8,491 bases of DNA. Origin: CAZADH01 sp964483805 (GTDB lineage: Bacteria > Muiribacteriota > Ozemobacteria > Ozemobacterales > Ozemobacteraceae). The first letter of the stretch is position 1; every line of letters begins with the position of its first letter. A program made the position numbers and the translations under genes. Positions 1 to 7,522 of this stretch are shown in pieces. A model generated the notes under the pieces. The model was not told the DNA's origin. It searched no databases and saw only the letters and a list, made by a program, of their open reading frames with translations. The stretch lies in NCBI GenBank assembly GCA_964483805.1, contig CAZADH010000273.1, forward strand, positions 1-8,491. The letters are read 5' to 3'.

Positions 1-1
1 G

Positions 2-1987
2 AGCGACGACCCGCAGGTCGATCTGCAACGGGTCGAGGGTCTGCCGCTGCCACCGATGCTCGCCTTCCCCCCCGGTTCGCTCAATCGTGAGGTGCGCGGC
101 GAGATCAAGGTCACCTGCAAGGCTGAGGTGGGTGGGCGCGAATACCAACTGACCGCCGTCCATCCGTTCAAGCTCGTCGCCGTGATGTTGCCGATGTTGC
201 GCGAATTCGCGTGGTTTTTCGATCGTGCCGCCGACATGCAAACCGGCCCGGGCGGCGACCGCATCAATTGTATTGCTGTCGATGCCCGCGAACAGACGCG
301 TAACGATGCCTGGCCGCTCACGCTCGAGACGTTGGCCGATGTCACGGCGGTCGGCGGTACGGCGCCGGGCGCCGGCCCGGTTCTCCTGGGCGATCCGGCG
401 GCCAACGGCAAGGTGTTTTTTGGCCCCGACGACCGCCCGGTCCAGCTCAATCTCGCCGGCGAACTGAGTGCTCTCGGGGCGCCGTTTTCCGATCTCTGGA
501 TGGTGAAACTGCCGCATTTCGGTATCCGGCCGCACCCGAGTTGTCCTCCCGGTGTGCAACGAGAGACCTTCAGTTTCGTCGAACTGGTCGGGCGAACCGA
601 ACACAAATTGCGCGGCATCGAACTGCTGCAGGACGTGCGGGCGACCGGCGAGACGCCGAATTTCACGACCCTTTTCGTTGTCGGGTTTCACGAGAGCCTG
701 GTCGAGACCTTCCACAAGCGGCGGGATGGCCTGTTCGGTACCTTCTGGAGCCTCGCCGATTTTCTCCGTGACGACCCTGGATTCTCAACGCTGACCGCCG
801 ATCCGGCCGCCCTCGAAAAGGCGGCGGGCTGCAAACCGCTGGGGATGACCCTCGACTGGCGCCTGGCCCAGGCGTTGCGCACCAACCCGGGCCTCGACCT
901 GGGCACATTGCTCGCGCAGCATCCACTGCCGGCGCGGCAGATCTTCGGCCAAGCGTTGCGGCGGTTCTTCGTCCTCTCGACCTTCAAGGCGATGGACTGC
1001 GTGCCCCAGATTCTCGAGTTCAACACCACCACCCCGCAGGTGGTGAGCTACCAGCCGATCACCGGCAACCCGGTGCCCCTCGATCCGAGTCCGAACACCT
1101 ATCAAGACTACATGTCGCGCATCGTTTCAGGGGGAGCAGGGCCCGGTCCGGCAGCAATACGACAGACATACAATGTCATCGCTGCCAACGGCACCGCTCT
1201 GGGCCAACTCGAGACGCCGTTGACCCACAACGACTTTCGCGGATCCGATCAGTTGCGGGTGACCGCGCCGTTTGCCGAGTACCGCGAGCAGTTTCTGACC
1301 GTGGTCCGGCGCGGCGAGGCGGTTCCGGGGGGCGGTGGCGCCGCGGCGTCTGCTGGCCTGCGCACGTTGCAGGGCCGGGTCAGTCGCTACTATCCGAACC
1401 CGGCCGCATTCATCGCGGCAGCGACCGGGCAGCCCGGCGAGGGCGGTGCCGCAACCACTCCGAGTGCCCCCGGCCGGTTCTGGGTGGGTGCGACCGTCGT
1501 TGTCGACGGCGACCTGACCTTGCCGGCGATCAATTGCGACGACCTGCGCGGCGGAACCGTCATCGTCAACGGCAATCTCCGCTTGGGCGAGATCTGCCCC
1601 GCCCGTATCAAAAGCGCGTTTGCGGGCGGTGAGCCGCACAACGAGGGCCAGAACCGGCCACATCTTCAGGAAGCTGCCCGGCGGGCGCGTCCCGAGGAAG
1701 TGCTGACCTTTGTGGTCACCCCCGGCCACGCGATCGAATTGACCGGTCAGTGGTACGTCGGCGTGCACCTGGTGAACCTCGGACCGGGTGAGACGACGCT
1801 CCGCCTGCCGAATCGCCCGTTTCTTTTCATGGGTGGACTTGCGTTGAGCCGCCCCGACCTGCCAACATTGACCCGGATGAAACAGGGGAGCTGGTTCTAT
1901 TATCTGCCGTGCATGGCCACGCCCGAACCGCCGCTGGCCGCTGATATTGATATCGTGCGGCGCAGTTACCGGTTCCAGGTGTTGTGA
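2..1987 (+). CDS. Large protein of unknown function, 5'-partial, possibly surface or pilus-associated
   Basis: The frame is open from the first bases of the window, so the true start lies upstream; the ATG at 56 is only the first internal Met and has no convincing Shine-Dalgarno. 661 residues are visible. Near the visible N-terminus (residues 33-73) is a beta-rich stretch, 'GEIKVTCKAEVGGREYQL' followed by a hydrophobic 'FKLVAVMLPML'. A Gly/Ala-rich linker is encoded at about 1310-1350. Near the C-terminus two similar strands lie 21 residues apart: 'VVVDGDLTL' (499-507) and 'VIVNGNLRLG' (520-529). This V-x-V-(D/N)-G-(D/N)-L pattern resembles rungs of beta-helical or bactofilin-like proteins. 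I do not recognise the family. Surface or pilus-associated placement is inference from the beta-repeat look and from the exported neighbours. The stop overlaps the next small frame as TGATG, so it heads or belongs to the operon. The gene call is secure; the function is not. Confidence 0.85.
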   Translation, partial: SDDPQVDLQRVEGLPLPPMLAFPPGSLNREVRGEIKVTCKAEVGGREYQLTAVHPFKLVAVMLPMLREFAWFFDRAADMQTGPGGDRINCIAVDAREQTRNDAWPLTLETLADVTAVGGTAPGAGPVLLGDPAANGKVFFGPDDRPVQLNLAGELSALGAPFSDLWMVKLPHFGIRPHPSCPPGVQRETFSFVELVGRTEHKLRGIELLQDVRATGETPNFTTLFVVGFHESLVETFHKRRDGLFGTFWSLADFLRDDPGFSTLTADPAALEKAAGCKPLGMTLDWRLAQALRTNPGLDLGTLLAQHPLPARQIFGQALRRFFVLSTFKAMDCVPQILEFNTTTPQVVSYQPITGNPVPLDPSPNTYQDYMSRIVSGGAGPGPAAIRQTYNVIAANGTALGQLETPLTHNDFRGSDQLRVTAPFAEYREQFLTVVRRGEAVPGGGGAAASAGLRTLQGRVSRYYPNPAAFIAAATGQPGEGGAATTPSAPGRFWVGATVVVDGDLTLPAINCDDLRGGTVIVNGNLRLGEICPARIKSAFAGGEPHNEGQNRPHLQEAARRARPEEVLTFVVTPGHAIELTGQWYVGVHLVNLGPGETTLRLPNRPFLFMGGLALSRPDLPTLTRMKQGSWFYYLPCMATPEPPLAADIDIVRRSYRFQVL

Positions 1988-2118
1988 TGGCGCGTCACCG
2001 GAAGAGTCGGGGCCGGCGCGGGCCGGGTGTGCCGTGGGACAGTCCATTTTGGTCGAGGGGAAGCGTGTGGGGAACTATATGTATTATGTATTGCTTGATG
2101 GGTGAGGAGGTTGCATGA
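1987..2118 (+). CDS. Small ORF, 43 aa, joined to both neighbours by overlapping stop/start codons
   Basis: This short frame starts at an ATG sharing one base with the upstream stop (TGATG, 1985-1989). It ends with a TGA that overlaps the ATG of the TPR gene (ATGA, 2115-2118). A modest ribosome-binding sequence, AGGTG (1977-1981), lies 5 bases before its start. The peptide begins very basic (MARHRKSRGRRG), has an aromatic/proline middle (VPWDSPFWSRG) and ends in a short hydrophobic run, 'VWGTICIMYCLMG', that is too short for a sure membrane segment. The last third is encoded by an AT-rich pocket (about 2073-2100), unlike the GC-rich surroundings. I recognise no family. Exact junctions at both ends favour a translated frame that carries ribosomes into the TPR gene. 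The alternative is that it is simply the 127-base spacer with a chance open frame. Confidence 0.42.
   Translation: MARHRKSRGRRGPGVPWDSPFWSRGSVWGTICIMYCLMGEEVA
2104..2110 (+). promoter_or_regulatory. Strong ribosome binding site of the TPR gene
   Basis: GAGGAGG ends 4 bases before the ATG at 2115. It lies inside the end of the 43-codon frame, so ribosomes finishing that frame would cover it. It fixes 2115 as the start: the nearby ATG at 2098 is in another frame. Confidence 0.7.
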
Positions 2119-3275
2119 GTCAGCGAGCGGGCAGTGAGTGGCTTCGGCGTCTTGGCATCTGGGGGACGGGACTGGCCGTCGTGGTCGGTCTGGCGTGGTC
2201 TCCCGTGTGGTCGGCCGACCCTGGCAAAGGACCGTTGGCGGCAGGGCGAGCCCTCGAGACCGCCGGAAAGAACGACGAGGCCTTGGCGTGGTACCGGCGG
2301 CAACTGGCGCAGCAACCGACGATCGATGCGCATCTGGCTGTCATCTCGCTGCTGGGCAAGATTGGCCGTCACGCCGATGGTATCGCGGCGGCTGCATCCG
2401 CGCTGCATGCGTTTCCCGGCGATCGCAACGTGCTGAATGCCAAAGGGTTGCTGCACTTCCGCAAGGGCGACGAGAACGCGGCCCGCACCTGTTGGCAACA
2501 GGTTCTCGCCAAAGACCCGCGCAACAGCTTCGCCACCACCTGGCTGGCGAAACTGGGCAAAAACGCCGGCAAAGGCGGGGGCACCGGCTCGGCCGCGGCC
2601 TCGTCCGCTGCCGGCGGTTCGGGTGTCGCGACGGGCTCGGGCCACGCCGGTCGGGTCGACTCCGGCGCCGAGGTGGTCGCAACTGCTGATTCCGGCAATC
2701 CGGCCGCGACACTTGGCGATGCGGCCTGGGAGCCGGGCAAGGGCAAGACCGCCGGGAACGTCGACGAGCAGAAGAAACTGGCGGAACGTCTGTATGCCAC
2801 GATGGCGGGCACCGGCGATCACGAGTTCAAGACCTTTATTGATCTGCACCAACAGGTGATCGACCAATGCCCCGATACCGAGCGCGCGCCCGAATCGTGC
2901 TGGCGCCTCGCCAACCTCTGGCAATTCGGCACACGTGCGCCCAATTACGATCGGGCGATCCCGTTGATCGAGCACCTGTTGCGCCGGTATCCGCACGATC
3001 CCATCGTCGGCACCGCGATCAACCGCCTGTGCATGCTGTACGCGGCGGCAGGTCGCAAAGACAAGCTCGCCGAGTTCTATGCCGGCCTGTTTGCGGGCAA
3101 CCCCGACATGCCGGCCGAGACCTTCCTGTGCAAGGGCATCGATTACGCGCGCACGCTCGAGGAACTCGGTCGCAAAGCCGAGGCGAAGGACTGGTACGAA
3201 AAGGTGGTAGCCAAAGACGGCACGCGCAACACGCCGGAAGGGCGGTTGGCGCGGCAGCGGGCGGCGCAGTTGTAG
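2115..3275 (+). CDS. Secreted tetratricopeptide-repeat (TPR) protein
   Basis: 386 residues. An N-terminal signal peptide is visible: arginines at 4, 11 and 12, a hydrophobic core (about 14-29) and a likely cleavage after 'VWSA' (residue 34), so the mature protein should be periplasmic or exported. Three TPR-like helical hairpins follow at about 41-68, 72-102 and 104-136; the first ('ALETAGKNDEALAWYRRQL') and third ('AKGLLHFRKGDENAARTCW') fit the TPR pattern of small residues plus a final DP. A Gly/Ser/Ala-rich, poorly conserved-looking linker spans about 148-200. A second helical block with three more TPR-like units lies at about 258-295, 298-330 and 333-368. TPR proteins bind other proteins and act as scaffolds. 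Here the partners are probably among the neighbouring envelope genes, though this is inference. The start is set by the GAGGAGG site. The TPR call is firm; the partner and pathway are unknown. Confidence 0.88.
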   Translation: MSQRAGSEWLRRLGIWGTGLAVVVGLAWSPVWSADPGKGPLAAGRALETAGKNDEALAWYRRQLAQQPTIDAHLAVISLLGKIGRHADGIAAAASALHAFPGDRNVLNAKGLLHFRKGDENAARTCWQQVLAKDPRNSFATTWLAKLGKNAGKGGGTGSAAASSAAGGSGVATGSGHAGRVDSGAEVVATADSGNPAATLGDAAWEPGKGKTAGNVDEQKKLAERLYATMAGTGDHEFKTFIDLHQQVIDQCPDTERAPESCWRLANLWQFGTRAPNYDRAIPLIEHLLRRYPHDPIVGTAINRLCMLYAAAGRKDKLAEFYAGLFAGNPDMPAETFLCKGIDYARTLEELGRKAEAKDWYEKVVAKDGTRNTPEGRLARQRAAQL

Positions 3276-3377
3276 GCGCACCGCCGGTGCGGCGGGTGGC
3301 GTCCCCACCACCAGGGTTGTGCATGGTCGGCAAGCGCGGGCGATCGGCCCGCCGACGGTGAAAGGAAGAGAAATACT
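3276..3377 (+). other. Intergenic gap with hairpins and a tiny basic leader frame
   Basis: This 102-base gap holds three short inverted repeats: CGCACC/GGTGCG (3277-3282 with 3286-3291, 3-base loop), GGTGG/CCACC (3295-3299 with 3305-3309) and GCGGGC/GCCCGC (3336-3341 with 3347-3352, 5-base loop). None is followed by a T-run, so none is a standard intrinsic terminator. A 12-codon frame, ATG at 3323 to TGA at 3359-3361, would give the highly basic peptide MVGKRGRSARRR. It has a weak AGGG 6 bases upstream and spans the third hairpin. In such GC-rich DNA some of these hairpins are expected by chance. I see no convincing -35/-10 pair here. Confidence 0.4.
3363..3370 (+). promoter_or_regulatory. 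Ribosome binding site that favours a GTG start at 3378
   Basis: AGGAAGAG ends 7 bases before the GTG at 3378. The alternative ATG at 3387 is 16 bases away, which is long for initiation, so the GTG is preferred. Both starts leave an intact signal peptide, so the mature protein would be the same. Confidence 0.6.
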
Positions 3378-6200
3378 GTGTATTGTATGTTGACCCGCAA
3401 GACCGGTTTGGCCCGGATGGTTTCCTGGGTGCTCGGGGTTCTGATCGCGGTGCAGCCGTTGGCTGTCGAGGTAGCTTGGGCCGACGACCACACCATGCCG
3501 GCGCTCGATGCCGGTTCGGCGCAGCGTGCCACCTGGGAAAGCGCTCGCGATGATTCCTTGCTGCAGATCAGTGGGGTCATCAAACCGTACCCCCTGCTCA
3601 AAGAGTTGTTTCGTATGCACAATGTAACTCTTGGCGATGCCCAGAGTTACAAGGAACGGGCCTTTCTCGATTTTGCGTATGCCATGAGCAACATTTACGA
3701 GATCATGCCCGAGGCGGCTGCGCACCACACCAGCAGCCTGTTGCAGGCCTGCAAGACGGCATTCACGGTGTATGAGCGGTTCCATGTCGGCCTGAACGCC
3801 ACCGTGTATGGGCCGCAGTTGTTGTTCCGCACGATCGGGACGGGCGCCCGCGTCTGCCTGTTCCTCGGCAACCTCATGCCGATGGCCGAAGCCACGGGGC
3901 TGGCGCGCAACATGCCCCAGGCGGTCATGGCTGCCATGTCGCGGGCCTCGCACGGCTGGCACGACCTCATGCATGGCTCCCGGTTGATCCAGGGACTCGA
4001 GAGCATTGCGCCGCCCGCGGGCATTCGCAGCGCCACCGCCCATACCCGGGTCATGACCCACGGGACCGGCGGCGGCACCCATGCGGCCGAGGCCGGTGCA
4101 CACATGGTTCACGGAGCCGAGGAGGGCGGCAAGTTGTTCCGCGCGGCTTCGGCCGCCGGGCATGTGGTCGGCGTCGGCCTGACCGTGCTGGGATTGTATC
4201 TCGAAGTGTCACACATCATGCATACGCAAGACACCGCGGCGCACCGCTATTTCTCGTGGGAGAACGTCTCGACCGGCATCACGGCGCTGTTCTGCCTCGC
4301 CGCGTTGGCGGCGATGTTCGTGTCGCCGCCGCTCGTCGGTACCGTGATCGGCATCGCGGCCTCGGTCTGGTACGTCACCAAGGAAGCCCTCAACCATGCG
4401 GCCAGCGAGGCCGCGGCGTATAACCAGACCTACGAGAAATCGTACGAGTTCATGCGCATGACCGACGACCATTTCACCAGTTTCTGCAATATCGTCGATG
4501 GGCTGCCCCGTACGCAGAAAGCAATCTCGTTGCAGGTGGCCGAAGAGGCCTACCCGGCCACCGGGGTTGCCGCGCTCGAAGCCGAAGCGACCACCGAGCA
4601 TGAACGCGCCAAGTTCGAGCACTATCGGCGCGTGCGCGACTCCGCCGTCCACCAAGGGCAGTTGATGACCTATTACCAGGATTCGAACAAGCGCAAACCC
4701 GAACTCTCCCCGGCGCAACTCACCGCGTTGTGGGAACAACGGGCCGACTTCATGTACTGGCGCCCGCGGCCCGCCGACTCGGGCGTGCGCTGGACCGACG
4801 TCGTCGCCGCCGTGACCATCACCTGCCCGCCATTGTGGCCGGCCGGATTGTTGATCGAAGGCGTCACCCGCGGCAAAGATGCACTCATGGACTGGCAGTC
4901 ACGGCGTGCCGTCGAGCAGAACACGGCGCCGCGGTGGTTCTTCAACCCCGACTATTACCTCTTCAAGAAGGTCGAGAACTACCTCGATCGCAACCGACCG
5001 CAAGACCCATCGCGGCCACCGACCCCGCTCGAACTCAACGGTCCCTACGAGTTTCTGCGCCTGCGCGTGCAACAAGCGCCGTTCCATTACATCTACCTCG
5101 TGGCCTACGACGAGGGCACCCAGTGGAATGAAGAGCTGGTCAATGCGGCGATCAAGGCCGACGTGTTCATCTCGGGCATGAAAGAGATGGAGGCGCTCAA
5201 CCGCTTGCTGCAGGGGCACGACGCCAACGCCCGCCAACAGACGCAGACCCTGCGCGATCGTCTGACCGGTTCCTCGCTGCGCGAGCGCTTCGGCATGGTG
5301 GCATTCGATGACCTGGCCAATACCTATCGCGACACGGCCCGGCGCGACAATGAAGAGACGTTTGCCGGGCAACTGCAGTTGCTCGAAGAGTGGTACGACC
5401 TCACCTGCTCGCGCACGCCGAAAACCGCGGCGAACTTCATTCGCGAGAACCGCACCCGCATTGCCAACTACCTCGCGGTCGAGACGTTGATTACCGCCTA
5501 CGAACTGGTCGATTTCATCATGATGCGCGACAACATCGTGGCCATGCGCAATACCCTCGCGCTCTTCCAGAACCATCTCGACCAGGCAAAGGCGGCCAAA
5601 GACCAGATGAAGAGCGAGTTTGCCCGGCGCGGTGACGACGACCCGCTCTACGATTATCTGCGGCGCGGCAACTTCAAGTTCGGCGACACGCAGTTCTTTA
5701 CCTCGACGCTGGCGAACGCCTTCAACGCGATCTTCGGGCATCCCCCGATCGAGGATTTCGATCGTCAGACCGATTACGCTCAGGCCAACCTGAATCACAC
5801 CAAGGAAGCCTTCGATGAGTTCGAACAGACCGACTTTGGCGGCCGCTCCGATCTGCGCCGCGATGCCGAAGAACCAATGTATCTGGCGGGTCAGCGCACG
5901 CGGTTGTTCGACTCGATCACGGGCATCGACAACTCGTTGATGCCTGGGTGTCGGCCGATCCTGCGCAAGTGGCAGGGGATCGCCTCCGAGACCGGTGTCA
6001 CCGTGCTGATCAGTCCCGATGATCCCGACGTCTTCCCGCCGCGCGGGGAGGCAGCGAACCCCGGCTTTTACTACCCCTTCCGGTTCGATGAGGTCACCTT
6101 CACGGCGGAGGCGTTGACCCGCCCCGGCACCTGGAACCCGCGTCCGTTCCAACCCATCGAGGTGTCGGCGGGTGGTTCCGGAGGCGGCGGCGGGCACTGA
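3378..6200 (+). CDS. Large unrecognised exported/membrane protein, 940 aa
   Basis: The start is GTG (MYCMLTRKTG...), with an in-frame ATG three codons on as the alternative. A signal peptide is clear: basic 'TRKTGLAR', hydrophobic 'MVSWVLGVLIAVQPLAV', cleavage likely after 'AWA' just before 'DDHTM'. Residues 35-215 look mostly helical. A Gly/His-rich stretch (about 217-252) carries His at 222, 228, 235, 242 and 245. It leads straight into three hydrophobic segments at about 256-275, 300-315 and 317-333; the last two are separated by 'SPP' and look like a helical hairpin. A weaker hydrophobic stretch lies at 474-493. The remaining 450 residues are charged and helical, including a possible coiled coil around 'NTLALFQNHLDQAKAAKDQM'. 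The tail is Gly-rich and ends GGGGGH. I recognise no family, catalytic motif or cofactor site. The arrangement recalls membrane-inserting or pore-forming proteins, but this is only a resemblance. A translocon-side anchor or surface protein fits as well. The gene is secure; the function is unknown. Confidence 0.9.
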   Translation: MYCMLTRKTGLARMVSWVLGVLIAVQPLAVEVAWADDHTMPALDAGSAQRATWESARDDSLLQISGVIKPYPLLKELFRMHNVTLGDAQSYKERAFLDFAYAMSNIYEIMPEAAAHHTSSLLQACKTAFTVYERFHVGLNATVYGPQLLFRTIGTGARVCLFLGNLMPMAEATGLARNMPQAVMAAMSRASHGWHDLMHGSRLIQGLESIAPPAGIRSATAHTRVMTHGTGGGTHAAEAGAHMVHGAEEGGKLFRAASAAGHVVGVGLTVLGLYLEVSHIMHTQDTAAHRYFSWENVSTGITALFCLAALAAMFVSPPLVGTVIGIAASVWYVTKEALNHAASEAAAYNQTYEKSYEFMRMTDDHFTSFCNIVDGLPRTQKAISLQVAEEAYPATGVAALEAEATTEHERAKFEHYRRVRDSAVHQGQLMTYYQDSNKRKPELSPAQLTALWEQRADFMYWRPRPADSGVRWTDVVAAVTITCPPLWPAGLLIEGVTRGKDALMDWQSRRAVEQNTAPRWFFNPDYYLFKKVENYLDRNRPQDPSRPPTPLELNGPYEFLRLRVQQAPFHYIYLVAYDEGTQWNEELVNAAIKADVFISGMKEMEALNRLLQGHDANARQQTQTLRDRLTGSSLRERFGMVAFDDLANTYRDTARRDNEETFAGQLQLLEEWYDLTCSRTPKTAANFIRENRTRIANYLAVETLITAYELVDFIMMRDNIVAMRNTLALFQNHLDQAKAAKDQMKSEFARRGDDDPLYDYLRRGNFKFGDTQFFTSTLANAFNAIFGHPPIEDFDRQTDYAQANLNHTKEAFDEFEQTDFGGRSDLRRDAEEPMYLAGQRTRLFDSITGIDNSLMPGCRPILRKWQGIASETGVTVLISPDDPDVFPPRGEAANPGFYYPFRFDEVTFTAEALTRPGTWNPRPFQPIEVSAGGSGGGGGH

Positions 6201-6206
6201 AGAACC

Positions 6207-6221
6207 CGCCAAACGTTGGCG
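6207..6221 (+). other. Perfect short hairpin between the 940-aa gene and the TMEM43-like gene
   Basis: CGCCAA (6207-6212) and TTGGCG (6216-6221) form a 6-bp stem around a 3-base loop, starting 6 bases after the stop of the large gene. No T-tract follows, so it is not a typical intrinsic terminator. It could be an RNA stability or processing element, a weak pause, or chance. The rest of the 53-base gap holds the GGAGG ribosome-binding site (6239-6243), 10 bases before the ATG at 6254, and no visible promoter. Confidence 0.4.
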
Positions 6222-6253
6222 CACTGTGATTCGCTTGTGGAGGCGTACGTAGC

Positions 6254-7522
6254 ATGTCCGTGATTCAGCGATTCATTCGCTGGCTGAAGGGTCTGCCCGT
6301 GCGCGAGATCGCGGCGCGGCTGTCCGAGATCCCTTTGTTTGCGGGGATTGCCGGAATGATTCTCTTCCCCGTCGTGATTTTCGGACCCCACCTGACCGAG
6401 CTCTGGGGCATTGAAATGCATGGCGTGGTCGATGAGATCGCTGCCAAGGTCATTCCCGTGTCGACGTACTCCGGCGACCCTGCCCATGAAGGCAAGCTCG
6501 TGCATGTCACCGGCATGCTCTCTGCTTCTGACGCAGTCATCGTCGACAGTCTGGGCCTCGCCACGCATGCCCTGCGCCTGCATCGGGCGGTGTCGATGTA
6601 CCAGTACGACGAAATCTGCAAAGAAGTGACCGAACAGCACACGCAGGAACCTTCGCGAACAGAAAGAACGTACCGGGTCGAACGCATCTGGCACGACGGA
6701 ATCATTGACTCGAGCGTGTTTCAGGCCAGCGCCACCCACCGCAACCCCAAACGATGCGTCCCCGAATCGTGGAGCACGACTGCCCCAGCGATCAACCTAG
6801 CAGGTTTTTCGATCGAGCCTGCGGCCCTCGCGTGGGCGCTGAAAGACGAACCCATCGCACTGACCGAGCTGCCGCCGGCCCTGTCGTCGGGGGCCAATCC
6901 AGATCACGGGATGCCGGTGGCCGAAGCACCTTCGCCTGAGGCATTGGGAACCTCTCTCGGTGATCCGGCCCGTCTTTACCATGGCGGCATCTATCTGGGG
7001 AACAACCCGGATACGCCCGCCATCGGTGACCGCCACATCAAGTATTCGGTCGCGCGACCCCAAGCCGTATCTGTCATCGCCATGCAGAGCGGTGGTCGCC
7101 TGTTGGCCTATCGGACCTCGGCTGAAGTCCCGGTGTTGTTGCTTGCCAGGGGTTCGCTGTCGGCGACCGAGTTGGTCTCGATGGCTCGTGGGCAGGTGAC
7201 GCGTCGGGTCAGCGATGACCGATTCAAGTTCTTCACGATCATGTCGGTCTGCCTGTTCTTCATCCTGCCGTGGATTCCTGAGAAATTCTTCTTCCAAAGA
7301 CTGGGTGAGGCGGCCCGACGTTCCATTCCTCAGCGTATCGTCGCGTCGTGCATTTTGTCGTTCGGGTTCCTCCTGATTTCGTGGGTCTTCTGTCACTTTG
7401 CGGTGGTGTCCATCATTCTCTTCGTGACAGGAGTTCGGCACGCGATAAACTCCGCTGAAAACCCGGCCACCGCAGTACAATCGAAGGCGGCCAGGCGGTC
7501 CAGGAGGGACGGGTTAAAATGA
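6254..7522 (+). CDS. TMEM43 (LUMA)-family membrane protein
   Basis: 422 residues. The family is recognised from its motif order: 'KLVHVTGML' (81-89), 'LRLHRAVSMYQYDE' (107-120, matching the family's R-x-V-E-M-Y-Q segment with Ser in place of Glu), 'TYRVERIWHDGIIDSSVF' (139-156), 'HRNP' (162-165), 'AGFSIE' (183-188), and 'GDRHIKYSV' plus 'VSVIAMQSGGRLLAYRT' (258-288). Topology also fits: one N-terminal membrane segment (about 27-44), a large soluble domain, then C-terminal membrane segments at about 325-341 and 363-393 (probably two spans). The C-terminus is basic (KAARRSRRDGLK). Eukaryotic TMEM43 sits in the inner nuclear and ER membrane. Bacterial relatives occur but their role is poorly defined, so I assign the family only. 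The soluble domain probably faces the periplasm. GGAGG at 6239-6243 supports the start. The stop overlaps the next start as ATGA, suggesting coupled, balanced synthesis with the Tim44-like protein. Confidence 0.88.
   Translation: MSVIQRFIRWLKGLPVREIAARLSEIPLFAGIAGMILFPVVIFGPHLTELWGIEMHGVVDEIAAKVIPVSTYSGDPAHEGKLVHVTGMLSASDAVIVDSLGLATHALRLHRAVSMYQYDEICKEVTEQHTQEPSRTERTYRVERIWHDGIIDSSVFQASATHRNPKRCVPESWSTTAPAINLAGFSIEPAALAWALKDEPIALTELPPALSSGANPDHGMPVAEAPSPEALGTSLGDPARLYHGGIYLGNNPDTPAIGDRHIKYSVARPQAVSVIAMQSGGRLLAYRTSAEVPVLLLARGSLSATELVSMARGQVTRRVSDDRFKFFTIMSVCLFFILPWIPEKFFFQRLGEAARRSIPQRIVASCILSFGFLLISWVFCHFAVVSIILFVTGVRHAINSAENPATAVQSKAARRSRRDGLK
7502..7507 (+). promoter_or_regulatory. Ribosome binding site of the Tim44-like gene, inside the end of the TMEM43-like gene
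   Basis: AGGAGG lies 11 bases before the ATG at 7519, within the last codons of the upstream gene. Together with the 4-base ATGA overlap (7519-7522) it indicates translational coupling. The spacing is a little long for a free-standing site. Confidence 0.6.

Noticed and set aside
1127..2047. 306-codon open frame on the - strand
   Set aside because: It is antisense to the first gene and the small frame, with no domain or credible start signal; the + strand frame is continuous and better supported.
2049..2080. Possible promoter (TTGGTC ... CTATAT) before the TPR gene
   Set aside because: The spacer would be about 20 bases and both boxes are poor matches; the AT-rich pocket alone is not enough to call a promoter.
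1995..4163. 722-codon open frame on the - strand
   Set aside because: It lies antisense to the TPR gene and the start of the 940-aa gene and crosses their gap. Its translation is rich in Arg, Gly, Pro and His with no coherent domain, typical of GC-rich shadow frames, whereas the + strand frames have signal peptides, TPR units and ribosome-binding sites.
6207..6221. Rho-independent terminator after the 940-aa gene
   Set aside because: The stem is only 6 bp and no T-run follows, so I list it as a hairpin and not as a terminator.
4899..6224. 441-codon open frame on the - strand
   Set aside because: It is a shadow of the second half of the 940-aa gene, with no recognisable domain and low-complexity composition driven by codon bias on the other strand.
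7424..7449. Possible promoter (GTGACA ... GATAAA) before the Tim44-like gene
   Set aside because: The spacing between the two boxes is only 14 bases and the segment is inside the TMEM43-like coding region; the ATGA overlap already explains expression of the downstream gene.
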